Part shown: positions 1-8,438 of the stretch, piece after piece
Layout: each line of letters opens with the position of its first letter
How positions within the stretch are numbered: position 1 is the first letter of the stretch
Origin: Cyanobium sp. M30B3
GTDB taxonomy: Bacteria; Cyanobacteriota; Cyanobacteriia; PCC-6307; Cyanobiaceae
Assembly: GCA_018399015.1 (NCBI GenBank)
Contig: CP073761.1
Coordinates: forward strand, 2,604,001 to 2,668,000
DNA length: 64,000 nucleotides
Reading direction: 5' to 3'
The notes under the pieces: generated by a model
What the model was told of the DNA's origin: nothing
Databases searched by the model: none
What the model saw: only the letters and a program-made list of their open reading frames with translations
Program-made: the position numbers and the translations under genes

Positions 1-347
1 CCAAGGCCCTGGTGGCCGCTGGCCTGGCCAGGAAGGCCGAAGTGCAGCTCAGCTACGCCATCGGCGTGGCCCGACCCGTGAGCATCCTGGTGGAGAGCTT
101 CGGCACCGGTGCCCTGGCGGATGCAGACCTCACCGCCCTCGTGCAGGAGCACTTCGACCTGCGGCCCGGCGCCATCATCGAGACCTTCGGCCTGCGCCAG
201 CTGCCCCAACAGCGTGGCGGCCGCTTCTATCAGGACGTGGCCGCCTACGGCCACTTCGGCCGCGGCGACCTCAACCTGCCCTGGGAGAACGTGGAGGCCA
301 TTGCCGCCACCCTCAAGCAGGCCACCGCCAGCCGCATCGCCGCCTGA
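1..347 (+). CDS. metK: S-adenosylmethionine synthetase, C-terminal part
   Basis: The reading frame is open from the left window edge (codons in phase from base 3) to a TGA at 345-347, so only about the last 115 residues are present. The motif [20 protein letters not shown] and the tail with [16 protein letters not shown] are characteristic of the C-terminal domain of MetK, which makes S-adenosylmethionine from methionine and ATP in the cytoplasm. The start lies outside the window. The family call is confident from sequence alone. Confidence 0.95.
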   Translation, partial: KALVAAGLARKAEVQLSYAIGVARPVSILVESFGTGALADADLTALVQEHFDLRPGAIIETFGLRQLPQQRGGRFYQDVAAYGHFGRGDLNLPWENVEAIAATLKQATASRIAA

Positions 348-363
348 TCCGGTCGCAGGCCCG

Positions 364-1638
364 ATGGCGGCAGCGCCCGGCCTGGCCCTGGGGGTGGACC
401 TGGGCAGCAGCGGCATGCGGATTGCCCTGGCAACCCCAGCAGGTGGGCGGATCGGGGAATGGGGCGGCGCCTATCCACGCCCATTCGTTGATCCGCACGG
501 CTGGCGCGAGGGGCTGATCACCCTCACCCGGCAACTGCCACCCCAGCTCCGCCAACAGGTGGGTGCCATCGCCATCGACGGCACCTCCGGCACCTTGCTG
601 CTCTGCCGCCCCAATGGCGACCTGGCCGCCGATCCGCTGCACCAGGCCCTGCCTTACCACCAGGCCTGCCCGGCGCAGGCCGCCGCAGCCCAGGCCATCG
701 CCGGGGGCGGATCGGCGGCCGGAGCCAGCGGCAGCCTGGCCCGTGCCCTGGCCCTGCTGGGGGCCGCCACAGCGGCCGGGCAGCCGGGCCCCTGGCTGCT
801 GCGCCATCAGGCCGACTGGCTGATGGGCTGGCTGCTGGGCGACTGGCGCTGGGGGGAGGAGGGCAACAACCTGCGTCTGGGCTGGGATCTGCAGGCGCGC
901 TGCTGGCGTGGAGCCATTGGCGAGCAGCCCTGGAGCGGCGGCCTGCCTGCGGTGCGCTCCAGCGGAGAGATGCTCGGCACCCTGCAGCCCAGCACAGCCA
1001 AGAGGCTGGGGCTCCCCCTGGCCTGCCGCGTGGTGGCGGGCAGCACGGATGCCAATGCGGCCGTGCTGGCGGCGGATCCCCAGCTCCGGGACGGCGTCGC
1101 CGTGCTGGGCACCACCCTGGTGCTCAAACAGTGGAGCCCGCGGCCGATCGAGGGGCCCGGCGTGAGCTGCCACCGGCTGGCCGGCCGCTGGCTGGTGGGC
1201 GGCGCCTCCAACGCCGGGGCCGGCGTGCTGCGGCGGTTCTACAACGACGCCCAACTCAGGGAGCTGAGCCGGCAGATCGACCCCAGTCGCCCCAGTGGCC
1301 TGCAGCTGCGCCCCCTGCCGCGCCGGGGCGAGCGGTTCCCGGTGGACGACCCCAGCCTGGAGCCCGTGCTGGAGCCCCGCCCCGTGAGCGATGTGCGCTA
1401 CCTGCAGGGGCTGCTGGAGGGCCTGGCCCGCATTGAGGCGGCGGGCTGGCAGCGCCTGCAGTCCCTGGGCGCCCCCGCGGTGGAACGGGTGATCAGCGTG
1501 GGCGGCGGGGCGGTGAACCCCCAGTGGCGGCACATCCGTGCCCAGCAACTGGGCGGCCTGCCGGTGCTCAACCGGCCTGGCTTGAGTGCCGCCCTGGGCA
1601 TGGCCAGACTGGCCGCAACCGCACTCTCGAGGCCATGA
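364..1638 (+). CDS. FGGY-family carbohydrate kinase
   Basis: The protein of about 424 residues starts at ATG 364, 16 bases after metK. The N-terminal GVDLGSSGMRIAL is the phosphate-1 motif of the actin-like ATPase fold, DGTSGTLLL follows near residue 75, and GSTDANAA and SVGGGAVNPQWRHI match the second FGGY lobe. These kinases phosphorylate sugars. Cyanobacterial relatives have been described as D-ribulose/D-xylulose-type kinases, but the substrate cannot be read from the sequence. The stop overlaps the next start (ATGA at 1635-1638), suggesting translational coupling. Confidence 0.85.
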   Translation: MAAAPGLALGVDLGSSGMRIALATPAGGRIGEWGGAYPRPFVDPHGWREGLITLTRQLPPQLRQQVGAIAIDGTSGTLLLCRPNGDLAADPLHQALPYHQACPAQAAAAQAIAGGGSAAGASGSLARALALLGAATAAGQPGPWLLRHQADWLMGWLLGDWRWGEEGNNLRLGWDLQARCWRGAIGEQPWSGGLPAVRSSGEMLGTLQPSTAKRLGLPLACRVVAGSTDANAAVLAADPQLRDGVAVLGTTLVLKQWSPRPIEGPGVSCHRLAGRWLVGGASNAGAGVLRRFYNDAQLRELSRQIDPSRPSGLQLRPLPRRGERFPVDDPSLEPVLEPRPVSDVRYLQGLLEGLARIEAAGWQRLQSLGAPAVERVISVGGGAVNPQWRHIRAQQLGGLPVLNRPGLSAALGMARLAATALSRP

Positions 1639-1754
1639 AGGATCAGCTACGCACCTGGCTGTCGATGGCCCTGTTCGTGGTGCTGGCCGGCTATGTGAGC
1701 TTCAGCGCCATCCGGCTGGGCTGGCTGCTGTGGCTGCGCTACGCGGGCAGCTGA
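1635..1754 (+). CDS. small single-span membrane protein
   Basis: A 39-residue ORF whose ATG overlaps the TGA of the sugar kinase gene. After a short polar N-terminus (MKDQLRTW) it has one hydrophobic stretch, LSMALFVVLAGYVSF, continuing to LGWLLWLRY, so it should be a small inner or thylakoid membrane protein. I do not recognise a family. Support comes from the ATGA overlap and the coherent transmembrane composition. It could still be a chance ORF. Confidence 0.5.
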   Translation: MKDQLRTWLSMALFVVLAGYVSFSAIRLGWLLWLRYAGS

Positions 1755-1794
1755 GGCCCATTCCAGAATCAGCCTGCCACCTCCCCCCTCTGCC

Positions 1795-2055
1795 ATGGCC
1801 GCCGACCCCCTCACCCCCGCCGTGAGCGATCGGATCTGTCGTCACATGAACGACGATCACCCTGAGGCCGTGCTGGCCTACGCCCGCCACTACGGATCCA
1901 TCAGCGCGGCGCAGCAGGCCCGCATGCTGACCATCCGTCCCGAGGCGATGGAGCTGGAGGTGGATGGAGCCCACGTGGAGGTGGCCTTTGACCACAAGCT
2001 CAGCGACAGCGAGGACGCCCACCGCACCCTGGTGGCCATGCTGCGGGCCATGTAG
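1795..2055 (+). CDS. DUF2470 domain protein
   Basis: An 86-residue protein. RICRHMNDDHPEAVLAYARH is the hallmark start of the DUF2470 fold, followed by the two-strand segment around MELEVDGAHVEVAFDHKL and an amphipathic C-terminal helix. DUF2470 is a small domain also found fused to FMN-binding, heme-oxygenase-like proteins, and its role as a stand-alone protein is not established. It starts at ATG 1795 and ends with TAG. The position between a sugar kinase gene and a comF-like gene gives no functional clue. Confidence 0.8.
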   Translation: MAADPLTPAVSDRICRHMNDDHPEAVLAYARHYGSISAAQQARMLTIRPEAMELEVDGAHVEVAFDHKLSDSEDAHRTLVAMLRAM

Positions 2056-2103
2056 GCGAGGCAATGCTGAGGGCAGGATTGCCTGCCTCCATTGCCTGCC
2101 TCC

Positions 2104-2745
2104 ATGGCCGCCCAGCCCAGCCCAGCGTCTCCACGCCCCGCGCAGGCCGCCCCGTGCTGGCTGAATCCGCTCCACTGGCTGCTGCCCCCGCTGCCAGCCC
2201 CCTGCCCCCTGCCACCCCGGGGGCTGCGGGGGTTCACCCCCCTGCCCTGGTGGGCCGCCGTCAGCTATTCAGGCCAGGGCCGCAGGGCGCTGCTGCGGCT
2301 TCGCCAACAGCCCCAGGCAACACGCCTGGCTCCCCTGCTGCCGGGACTGGTGCAGCGGCTGCAGCAGCTGGATCGACAGCCCCTGCTGCTGCCGATCCCC
2401 AGCTGGAAGCGCCGGGCCAATCCGTTGCCTGGACTGCTGGCGCGCCAGCTCCAGTCACGGCTGCGCTGGCCCTGCCGGCCAGCCCTGCTCAGCCGCAGCC
2501 ATCCGGTGCTGGGCCAGCACCGCCTGAACCGCGAGCTGCGCTGGCAGAACCAGCAAGGCGCCTTCACCTGCCTGCACCGCCCCGGCCACGACACACTGCC
2601 TGCCGGCTGCCGCAGCGTGCTGCTGGTGGATGACATCCTCACCACTGGAGCCACGGCCTGCGCTGCAGCCGCGGCCCTGGAAGCGATGGGCTGGCGGGTG
2701 GTGGGGATGGCCTGCCTGGGGCGCACGCCGCCGGACAGACGGTGA
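2104..2745 (+). CDS. ComF/GntX-family phosphoribosyltransferase-like protein
   Basis: A protein of about 213 residues starting at ATG 2104. The C-terminal VLLVDDILTTGATACAAA is the PRPP-binding loop of type I phosphoribosyltransferases, and the middle carries LGQHRLNRELRWQNQQGAF, typical of ComF proteins. The usual N-terminal zinc ribbon of ComF is replaced by a Pro/Leu-rich stretch, as I recall for other picocyanobacterial members. ComF proteins are linked to DNA uptake in competent bacteria. Whether it acts so here is inference. Confidence 0.8.
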   Translation: MAAQPSPASPRPAQAAPCWLNPLHWLLPPLPAPCPLPPRGLRGFTPLPWWAAVSYSGQGRRALLRLRQQPQATRLAPLLPGLVQRLQQLDRQPLLLPIPSWKRRANPLPGLLARQLQSRLRWPCRPALLSRSHPVLGQHRLNRELRWQNQQGAFTCLHRPGHDTLPAGCRSVLLVDDILTTGATACAAAAALEAMGWRVVGMACLGRTPPDRR

Positions 2746-2775
2746 TCTAAGATCTGAATGTCGCCAACGCGACGG

Positions 2776-2848
2776 GCCGGGATAGCTCAGTTGGTAGAGC
2801 AGGCGACTGAAAATCGCCGTGTCCCCAGTTCAAATCTGGGTCCTGGCA
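2776..2848 (+). tRNA. tRNA-Phe (GAA)
   Basis: A 73-nt cloverleaf. The acceptor arm GCCGGGA pairs with TCCTGGC (one G-T wobble), the D arm has AGCTCAGTTGGTAGAGC, the anticodon loop CTGAAAA gives GAA, and the T loop is GTTCAAATC. The CCA end is not encoded. Confidence 0.95.
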
Positions 2849-3011
2849 TTGTTCACACAGGATGGGTTTTCTGCCCCATCCACGCATCCATAGATTGTAT
2901 TGCTTGATGGCACTGATTTAGTCTTTAAAACAGTGCAAATCATTCCTTGCAGCAACCACCGAAAACCTACTGGCGAGAACCAAAACCTACTGCCGAGGGG
3001 CCAGGCGACGA

Positions 3012-3206
3012 TCAGCAGCCCATCAAACGGGCCTGCAGATCCTGTTCACACTGGCCCACAAGGTCGGCGAGGTCGTCCAGCAGGCCCAGCACACGGCCCA
3101 CCTGAACGGCGTTGGTTCGGCTCTTCAGCGCCAGCATCGCCATGCGGATCGCCAGATCGTTCTGGGCCAGCATGACGGCAGTGGTGACATCGGCGGGGGC
3201 ACCCAT
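3012..3206 (-). CDS. small conserved-looking hypothetical protein
   Basis: A 64-residue ORF from the ATG at 3206. It is strongly helical and rich in Ala, Leu and Val, with a central segment around MLALKSRTNAVQVGRVLGLL and an acidic run after it (DDLADLVGQCEQDL). No family is recognised. The frame is open further upstream, but the ATG chosen gives a compact helical protein. It stands alone between tRNA-Phe and a divergently read small gene. The coding call rests on codon use and helical periodicity. Confidence 0.5.
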   Translation of the reverse strand: MGAPADVTTAVMLAQNDLAIRMAMLALKSRTNAVQVGRVLGLLDDLADLVGQCEQDLQARLMGC

Positions 3207-3302
3207 GGTTGGGGCGCACCCTGAAGTCGAAGCAGGGCACCTGAGCATCACGATGGAGGAGCAACTGCCAGCAGTGTTGCCCCATCGGCGGAGGATGGCA
3301 GG

Positions 3303-3605
3303 ATGTCCCAAGCGCTCAGGACACCATGCGGTTCAGCCCCCATGCTTGAACCCCCCTCTCCCGGTGCCAGTCCCCTGTCACGCCTGGTGATTCAGAACCA
3401 GGTGTTCAACAACGCCGACAGCTACGCCCAGGCCTTCGACGAAGCCTGGCAGGAGCACGAGCGCCGCAACCCCGGCCACGGTCTGGGCGTGGCCGAGAAA
3501 CTTGCCTGGATTCAGGAGCAGTTGCACGAGCATCCGTTCCAGCTGAACCAACCCCAGCGGGCCGTCGAGGTGGCCGCCTTCCGGGTGAGGCTGCTTGGCC
3601 TCTGA
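3303..3605 (+). CDS. hypothetical protein (about 100 aa)
   Basis: The ATG at 3303 follows a GGAGG at 3290-3294 with suitable spacing, which decides this start over the internal ATG at 3342. After a Pro/Ser-rich N-terminus the protein is hydrophilic and helical, with LVIQNQVFNNADSYAQAFDE, an EHERRNPGHG turn and a final helix. No known domain is recognised. It lies upstream of cpcT and is read in the same direction. Confidence 0.6.
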   Translation: MSQALRTPCGSAPMLEPPSPGASPLSRLVIQNQVFNNADSYAQAFDEAWQEHERRNPGHGLGVAEKLAWIQEQLHEHPFQLNQPQRAVEVAAFRVRLLGL

Positions 3606-3742
3606 GCAGGGCACCCCCGCAGCCGCCCGCGCTCTCACGAGTGGTTCACCAAAGGGCCTCAACAAGGGGTTTCGGCAGGGTGGTTGAGGAGCGTGGGTCA
3701 AGATCATCCAGCGTTCCCGCCTTTCCCCAACAGGTCCCCGTC

Positions 3743-4345
3743 ATGGACACGTCCCTGAGCCGGCTGGTGCGCCTCCTGTGCGGGGGCTTCAGCAACCAGC
3801 AGCAGGCCTTTGAAAATCCCCCGCTCTACGCCCACATCCTGGTGAAGCTGAGGCCCCTGCCCCAGCTGGAGCCAGGATCCCTGCTGCTGGAACAGAGCTA
3901 CGCGATCAACCCTGCAGCCCCGTACCGCATCCGGGTGCTGCGGCCGGAGTGGAACGGGGAAGGACTGATCATCCACAACCAGGCCCTGGCCGATGACCAG
4001 CGCTTCTGGGGAGCGGTGGAGAACGCCGACCTGCGTCAGCAGATTCAGGCCTCCGACCTTCGCCCCCTGGACGGCTGTGCCTATCTGGTGCGCGAGCAGG
4101 GCAGCGGCTTTGTGGGTGAGGTGGAGCCAGGCTGCCGCTGCCTGGTGGAGCGCAAGGGCAATGTCACCTATCTGGTGAGCCGCCTGGAGCTGGATGAGCG
4201 CGGCATGCGCACGATCGACACGGGCCATGATCCGCAGACCCATGAGCAGCTCTGGGGGTCCCTGGCAGGCCCGTTTGAGTTCAGCCGCATCGACGACTTC
4301 AGCGGCGACATCCCCGAAACCTGGCTGTCGGCCTTCAGGCGGTGA
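3743..4345 (+). CDS. cpcT: phycocyanin beta-subunit lyase CpcT (CpcT/CpeT family)
   Basis: A protein of about 200 residues from ATG 3743. The layout is that of the CpcT/CpeT family: LVRLLCGGFSNQQQAFENP near the start, an LLEQSYAINPAAPYRIRVLR segment, the YLVREQGSGFVGEVEPG region and the late THEQLWGSLAGPFEF. CpcT attaches phycocyanobilin to Cys-153 of CpcB. A second family member (cpeT, 14353) sits in the PE part, so this one is assigned to phycocyanin by its distance from the PE lyase genes. The 3' end overlaps the next, opposite gene by 11 bases. Confidence 0.85.
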   Translation: MDTSLSRLVRLLCGGFSNQQQAFENPPLYAHILVKLRPLPQLEPGSLLLEQSYAINPAAPYRIRVLRPEWNGEGLIIHNQALADDQRFWGAVENADLRQQIQASDLRPLDGCAYLVREQGSGFVGEVEPGCRCLVERKGNVTYLVSRLELDERGMRTIDTGHDPQTHEQLWGSLAGPFEFSRIDDFSGDIPETWLSAFRR

Positions 4346-4811
4346 GGTCGTCCAGCTCCTCCAGGTCCAGCTGAGAATCGGGGATCGCGTCATCGTCCAT
4401 GAAGGGCTGCTCCGGCTCCTCCAGGAATGGGCCATCAATCGTGGCCGGCTGGTCCGGTTCCGACTGCATCCCCACGTTGCCCTGCACCGGTTGCAGGTGG
4501 CGAGCCGCCCCGGGGGAGGCGGTCGGCGCCATCCCATTCAGGAGCGACTCCAGGTGCAGCAGACGCACTTCGGTGTCGTCAAAGCGCTGCTCAACCCCCT
4601 CGCTGAGCTGAACGGCCTCGCTGGCAGGCTGATGGAGCTCCTGCAGCCGGGTCTCCTGCTCGCTGAGACGCTCCTCCAACTCCAGCAGCCGATAGGTGAT
4701 GGTTTCCACCACCTGGGTGAGGGTGTGCAACTGCTCGGCCAGCCGCTCGTAACACTCGGGACCTCCTGGGCCAGCGACAGCGGGAGGGGGAGCCGGATGG
4801 GATGACGTCAT
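4335..4811 (-). CDS. coiled-coil hypothetical protein
   Basis: A protein of about 158 residues from the ATG at 4811 (a GTG at 4835 is the alternative). Residues from about 20 to 90 form a heptad-like segment, ECYERLAEQLHTLTQVVETI through LELEERLSEQETRLQELH, predicting a coiled coil. The C-terminal third is very acidic (EEPEQPFMDDDAIPD, then LDLEELDDL). Function is unknown. It converges on cpcT with an 11-base overlap. Its coiled coil suggests a scaffold or partner protein, but nothing in the sequence names the partner. Confidence 0.65.
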   Translation of the reverse strand: MTSSHPAPPPAVAGPGGPECYERLAEQLHTLTQVVETITYRLLELEERLSEQETRLQELHQPASEAVQLSEGVEQRFDDTEVRLLHLESLLNGMAPTASPGAARHLQPVQGNVGMQSEPDQPATIDGPFLEEPEQPFMDDDAIPDSQLDLEELDDLTA

Positions 4812-5159
4812 AACCAGCAGCCGGGACGTGGACACAACCTCTGGCCGGATGGTACCGACTGCAGGCGAGCTGACCAGACCCAGCCTTTGTAACGATTCTG
4901 AAAGGGCTGCTTAGCGACCGAATCAGACCCATAGGATCCGCATCGTTGCGGTCCGATCCCTTCAGCTGACTGCTGGGCCGGCTTCAGTGGGTGCCACCTT
5001 CAGGCCATCCACCATCCAGCTCATCCAGCAGTCATCTGGGCCGGCGGCCATCCGCTCCGATCCCGGCTTCCATCCTCCCGGCGCGCCAGCCACTGGATGT
5101 CCCAGGGCATCCACTCCCAAGGCGCCGCTTTCTGGCCCCCTCACGCCCGCCCTCTTCCC
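4812..5159. other. intergenic region upstream of the cpcC remnant
   Basis: A stretch of about 350 bases between the divergent coiled-coil gene and cpcC. It must hold both promoters, but no confident -10/-35 pair or repeat was found. The segment nearest the cpcC start is pyrimidine-rich, ending TTCCC before the ATG. Confidence 0.4.
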
Positions 5160-6006
5160 ATGGCCCTTGCCAACGCTGCCTATCTGGGCATCGAACGCTT
5201 TGCCAATGCCCGCCCCAAGGAGAACTGGGGCAATGCCAGCTCCGACGACAAGGCAGCCCTGATCCGTGCTGTGTATCAGCAGGTTCTCGGCAACCAGTAC
5301 GTGATGGCCAGTGAGCGGCTTGAAGGTCCGGAATCACTGTTCAAGCGCGGCTACCTGAGCGTGCGCGAGCTCGTGCGTCAGGTGGCCAAGAGCGGTCTGT
5401 ATCGCAAGCGCTTCTTCGAGAGCAGCAATCCCTACCGCTTCATCGAGCTCAACTTCAAGCAGCTGCTGGGCCGCGCGCCCCAGAACAAGGCAGAGATGCT
5501 GCACCACTTCACCATCCTGCAGGAGCAGGGCTACGACGCCGAGATCGATTCCTAGCTCGACAGCGCCGAGTATCAGGATCGTTTCGGTGAAGAAGGTGTG
5601 CCCTATCTCCACGGCTGGAATTACTCCGTGGGTCAGCAGGGTCTGCAGTTCTCCTACATGCTGCAACTGGCCCGCGGTGCCGCCGCCTCCGTCAAGGGCG
5701 ACATCCTCAAGAACCAGACCCGCCTGAATCCCGCGGTGCATGCCGAGCAGCCCATGCCCGTTGTGGCTCCGGGCTCCAAGGCCGCCGGTTTCCGCAAGGT
5801 CGCCAGCGATGGCGTCACCAGTCATGGCGTGGGTTCCGGCGAAGAGGGCCGCACCTTCCGTGTGGAGATCACCGGGTTCAACAACTTCCGCCTGCACAAG
5901 CGCAGCAACCGCGTGCGCTTCAGCCCCTCCATTAAGGCTTCTCGAGTACCAGCAGCAGATCCACCGCGAAGGCGGCTGGGTCGCCAGTGTCACTCCGGTG
6001 AACTGA
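5160..6006 (+). pseudogene. cpcC: phycobilisome rod linker CpcC, broken by a stop and a frameshift
   Basis: The frame from ATG 5160 encodes a normal rod linker: AALIRAVYQQVLGNQYVMAS, then the LSVRELVRQVAKSGLYRKRF core of the linker domain. At 5553-5555 a TAG stands where linkers have a Tyr codon (EIDS-stop-LDSAEYQDRFGEEGVPY). The same frame then continues through the middle of the protein to about 5935, where a net +1 shift moves the CpcD-like tail EYQQQIHREGGWVASVTPVN into another frame ending at 6006. The combined length (about 280 codons) equals intact CpcC. This would be the linker between phycocyanin hexamers in rods. The two lesions make it a likely pseudogene, although assembly error cannot be excluded. 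Confidence 0.85.
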
Positions 6007-6042
6007 CCGGGTCCTTCGTTCCCCGTTAGCCCCGTAGCTCCG

Positions 6043-6299
6043 ATGAAGGTTTCTGCAGGCGACCGCGGCACCAGCTTCAGCAATGGCCGTTAGGTGACAT
6101 TCACTGTGACTGGCATCGCCAACAACGACTACTCCCGCACAGCGGATGTGTCATGAACGTGCCTTACACCCGGATGAATGAAACCATGCGCATGGTGCAG
6201 CGCATGGGTGGCAAGATCACCAGTGTTCACATCAGCGGTGGCATCGAAACCAATGCCCCCAATGCTGCAGCTCCGCCCAAGGCTGGCAAGAAGAAGTAA
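6043..6299 (+). pseudogene. cpcD: small rod-capping linker CpcD, decayed
   Basis: From ATG 6043 the frame reads MKVSAGDRGTSFSNGR, hits TAG at 6091-6093, continues VTFTVTGIANNDYSRTADV, then meets TGA at 6154. The rest (MNVPYTRMNETMRMVQRMGG and the Lys-rich end AGKKK) is in another frame from 6153 to a TAA at 6297-6299. Together they make a full CpcD, the small linker that caps rods. One nonsense codon and one frameshift mean it is not expressed as such. It lies 36 bases after the cpcC remnant, as in a cpcCD operon. Confidence 0.8.
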
Positions 6300-6327
6300 G
6301 CGGGCCAAGGCCCCGATCGTGCCCTCG

Positions 6328-6351
6328 GCCCTCTCTTGCAGGGGGCTTTTT
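6328..6351 (+). terminator. rho-independent terminator after cpcC-cpcD remnants
   Basis: The stem GCCCTC (6328-6333) pairs with GGGGGC (6341-6346, one T-G pair) around a 7-base loop, followed by TTTTT. Confidence 0.7.
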
Positions 6352-6715
6352 CATGGCTGCGCGCTGGGCAGGAGGGATCTGGGACAGGCGGGGAAGGGTG
6401 CGTGCTACCTCTCGCGCTGTTCTGTGGGGCACACAAGGCTCCCAAGGCACCCGCTTCGGGCTGTTTCGCAACCAGCTTTCATCCTGTAGAGGCCTTGCAG
6501 CGCAGGCGATCTGAGCCTGCCAATGACTGTTTGTTAAGCGCTGCTGACAGGGGCCATAGGTAGGGCCAACAATAACTGGGCCAAGCGGTGAGGCGGTCTT
6601 CGGCCTGCTCACTCGATTTGGTGCCGTGATCCCCTGGTAGCTGCCGCTGCCGGCAGGGCTCACATTCCCCTCTTCACCCTTCTCTGACCCAGTCGAGAAC
6701 AGGAGCCTCCCCCCA
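6352..6715. promoter_or_regulatory. leader/promoter region of cpcBA copy 1
   Basis: About 360 bases without a gene, between the cpcCD terminator and cpcB. A long 5' leader is usual for phycocyanin operons, so the promoter is expected here. No confident hexamer pair was identified. AGGAG occurs at 6701-6705, about 10 bases before the C-rich run that abuts the ATG, and may serve as a ribosome binding site. Confidence 0.45.
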
Positions 6716-7234
6716 ATGTTTGACGCCTTCACAAAGGTGGTCGCCCAGGCTGATGCCCGTGGCGAATTCATCAACGCCGGTCAGCTCGACGCCCTCGGCG
6801 CCATGGTGGCCGAGAGCAACAAGCGTATGGATGCCGTGAACCGCATCACCTCGAACGCGTCTAGCATCGTCACCAACGCTGCCCGCAGTCTCTTCGAGGC
6901 CCAACCTGCCCTGACAGCCCCGGGTGGCAACGCCTACACCAGCCGCCGCATGGCTGCTTGCCTGCGCGACATGGAGATCATCCTCCGCTACGTCACGTAC
7001 TCCGTGTTCAACGGCGACGCCTCCGTGCTGGAAGACCGCTGCCTGAACGGCCTGCGCGAGACCTACCTGGCCCTCGGCGTGCCCGGCGCTTCCGTCGCAG
7101 AAGGCGTCCGTAAGATGAAAGAATCCGCCATCTCGATCGCAAATGATCGCAACGGCATTACCGCCGGCGACTGCTCTGCACTGATGAGCGAGATCGGCAC
7201 CTACTTCGATCGTGCCGCTGCGGCAGTAGCCTAA
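6716..7234 (+). CDS. cpcB: C-phycocyanin beta subunit, copy 1
   Basis: A 172-residue CpcB with the bilin Cys-82 in [20 protein letters not shown], Cys-153 in [15 protein letters not shown] and the Asn-72 region [10 protein letters not shown] intact, so it should fold and bind two bilins. Its N-terminus [18 protein letters not shown] is normal, unlike copy 2. The first two-thirds is nearly identical at base level to copy 2 (including a 62-base exact match from about 6801), whereas the last third and cpcA copy 1 use AT-richer codons. That mosaic suggests gene conversion. It forms the alpha-beta unit with the downstream cpcA. Confidence 0.97.
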   Translation: MFDAFTKVVAQADARGEFINAGQLDALGAMVAESNKRMDAVNRITSNASSIVTNAARSLFEAQPALTAPGGNAYTSRRMAACLRDMEIILRYVTYSVFNGDASVLEDRCLNGLRETYLALGVPGASVAEGVRKMKESAISIANDRNGITAGDCSALMSEIGTYFDRAAAAVA

Positions 7235-7272
7235 ATTTTAAGCACAAAGTAATTTTTTTGTCAGGTACTCCC

Positions 7273-7761
7273 ATGAAGACCCCTCTCACCGAAGCTGTTT
7301 CAGCAGCTGATTCCCAAGGCCGCTTTCTGAGCAACACTGAGATCAACTCGGCATTCGGTCGATACAACCGTGCAAAGAGCGCCCTCGCAGCAGCAAAGGG
7401 ATTAACAGCGAATGCGGACAGTCTTGTCAATGGTGCTGCACAAGCCGTTTACAGCAAGTTCCCTTACACCACCCAGATGCAGGGTGCCAACTACGCTGCT
7501 GATGCCCGTGGCAAAGCAAAATGCAGCCGTGATATCGGCTACTACCTGAGAATGGTTACGTATTGCCTCGTAGCTGGTGGCACTGGGCCGATGGATGAGT
7601 ATCTGATTGCTGGCATTGATGAAATCAACCGTGCCTTTGAGCTGTCTCCTTCGTGGTACGTAGAAGCCCTCAATTATATTAAAGCCAATCATGGACTTTC
7701 TGGTGAGCCAGCCACTGAAGCCAATAACTACTTGGACTATGCAATCAACGCCCTAGTTTGA
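7273..7761 (+). CDS. cpcA: C-phycocyanin alpha subunit, copy 1
   Basis: A 162-residue CpcA starting at ATG 7273, 38 bases after cpc[21 protein letters not shown] carries the single bilin Cys-84, and [18 protein letters not shown] is the typical C-terminal helix pair. The protein is close to copy 2, but its codons are AT-richer (for example GCA, ATT, GAA). The ATG is preceded by ACTCCC rather than a purine-rich site. Bilin attachment would need the CpcE/F lyase encoded at 29.8-31.3 kb. Confidence 0.97.
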   Translation: MKTPLTEAVSAADSQGRFLSNTEINSAFGRYNRAKSALAAAKGLTANADSLVNGAAQAVYSKFPYTTQMQGANYAADARGKAKCSRDIGYYLRMVTYCLVAGGTGPMDEYLIAGIDEINRAFELSPSWYVEALNYIKANHGLSGEPATEANNYLDYAINALV

Positions 7762-7788
7762 TTGCATATAACGGATTTTTACAATCTC

Positions 7789-7816
7789 GGGCTCCCCATG
7801 TGGGAGCCCTTTCTTT
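7789..7816 (+). terminator. terminator of cpcBA copy 1
   Basis: GGGCTCCC (7789-7796) and GGGAGCCC (7802-7809) form a perfect 8-bp stem with a 5-base loop, followed by TTTCTTTT. Confidence 0.85.
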
Positions 7817-7988
7817 TGAAGGCTAGGGCTTGAAGCTGCAGTTTATAAAACAATAATGCAGCTAGCAAGTGCAGCTCAGGCAAGAATGCATGCCATCTGC
7901 TATAGCATTTGCGCACTACTATTTTAGGGCATAGATTATTCTGTTGGACCATTCGATATCATTCTGATAAGCAAAGAAGCCTCCGCAT

Positions 7989-8438
7989 TTGTCTTTACCT
8001 CATCTTTTCATTAACATGACGTTCCAGCAGCCCGAGCAGATCATACACTTAATAAAGCAAGCAGGAGAAGGAGCGGAGATTATATACAACTCAGGAGCTA
8101 TGCGTCTTCGCATTGACCTCAGGAGCGACGACATATCGCTTTGGAGATCTCATTTCTTGACTGATCCCAGTGAAGCTAATCTTCTCGTTGCATGCGAGGA
8201 TGGCGATGGCGAGTTAAAGCAGACGCGCCTCACCTGGGTCGTAGGTTCTTCTATTCGGACAACTTTTGTGTCTGGAAAGAAAGAAGCCAAGGCGCTTTTG
8301 GAAGCAATCGGTGTAGTAGCCCAGCTAGCCAGCCTAGCTTGCGATCGCTGCTATGGATTAGGCGAATCGACTGTATGGGCATTCTACTTGGACCGCAACA
8401 AGACATTGTCCGCAACTCCACTCGGCTCATGTTCATAA
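7989..8438 (+). CDS. unknown protein, first gene of an AT-rich phycobilisome-region operon
   Basis: The frame encodes up to 149 residues (an internal ATG at 8016 would give 140). I recognise no family. It has an N-terminal helical segment (PEQIIHLIKQAGEGAEIIYN), alternating strand-like stretches (AMRLRIDLRSDDISLW, TRLTWVVGSSIRTTFVSG), and a Cys-containing stretch ACDRCYGLG near the end, which might be an alpha/beta or small-barrel fold. The stop overlaps the next gene's start by 10 bases, so the two are probably translated together. Base composition is far lower in GC than the flanking core genes. A lyase, chaperone or regulator role next to the phycobiliprotein-like gene is only a guess. Confidence 0.65.
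   Translation: MSLPHLFINMTFQQPEQIIHLIKQAGEGAEIIYNSGAMRLRIDLRSDDISLWRSHFLTDPSEANLLVACEDGDGELKQTRLTWVVGSSIRTTFVSGKKEAKALLEAIGVVAQLASLACDRCYGLGESTVWAFYLDRNKTLSATPLGSCS

Noticed and set aside
313-1548. Long open frame antisense to the sugar kinase gene
   Set aside because: Its translation is low-complexity Gln/Ala/Gly-rich text with no family features. It mirrors the GC-rich codons of the real gene.
2776-3011. Integration site or genomic island at tRNA-Phe
   Set aside because: No repeat of the tRNA 3' end, integrase gene or other mobile-element gene was seen near it. The same holds for tRNA-Cys and tRNA-Arg.
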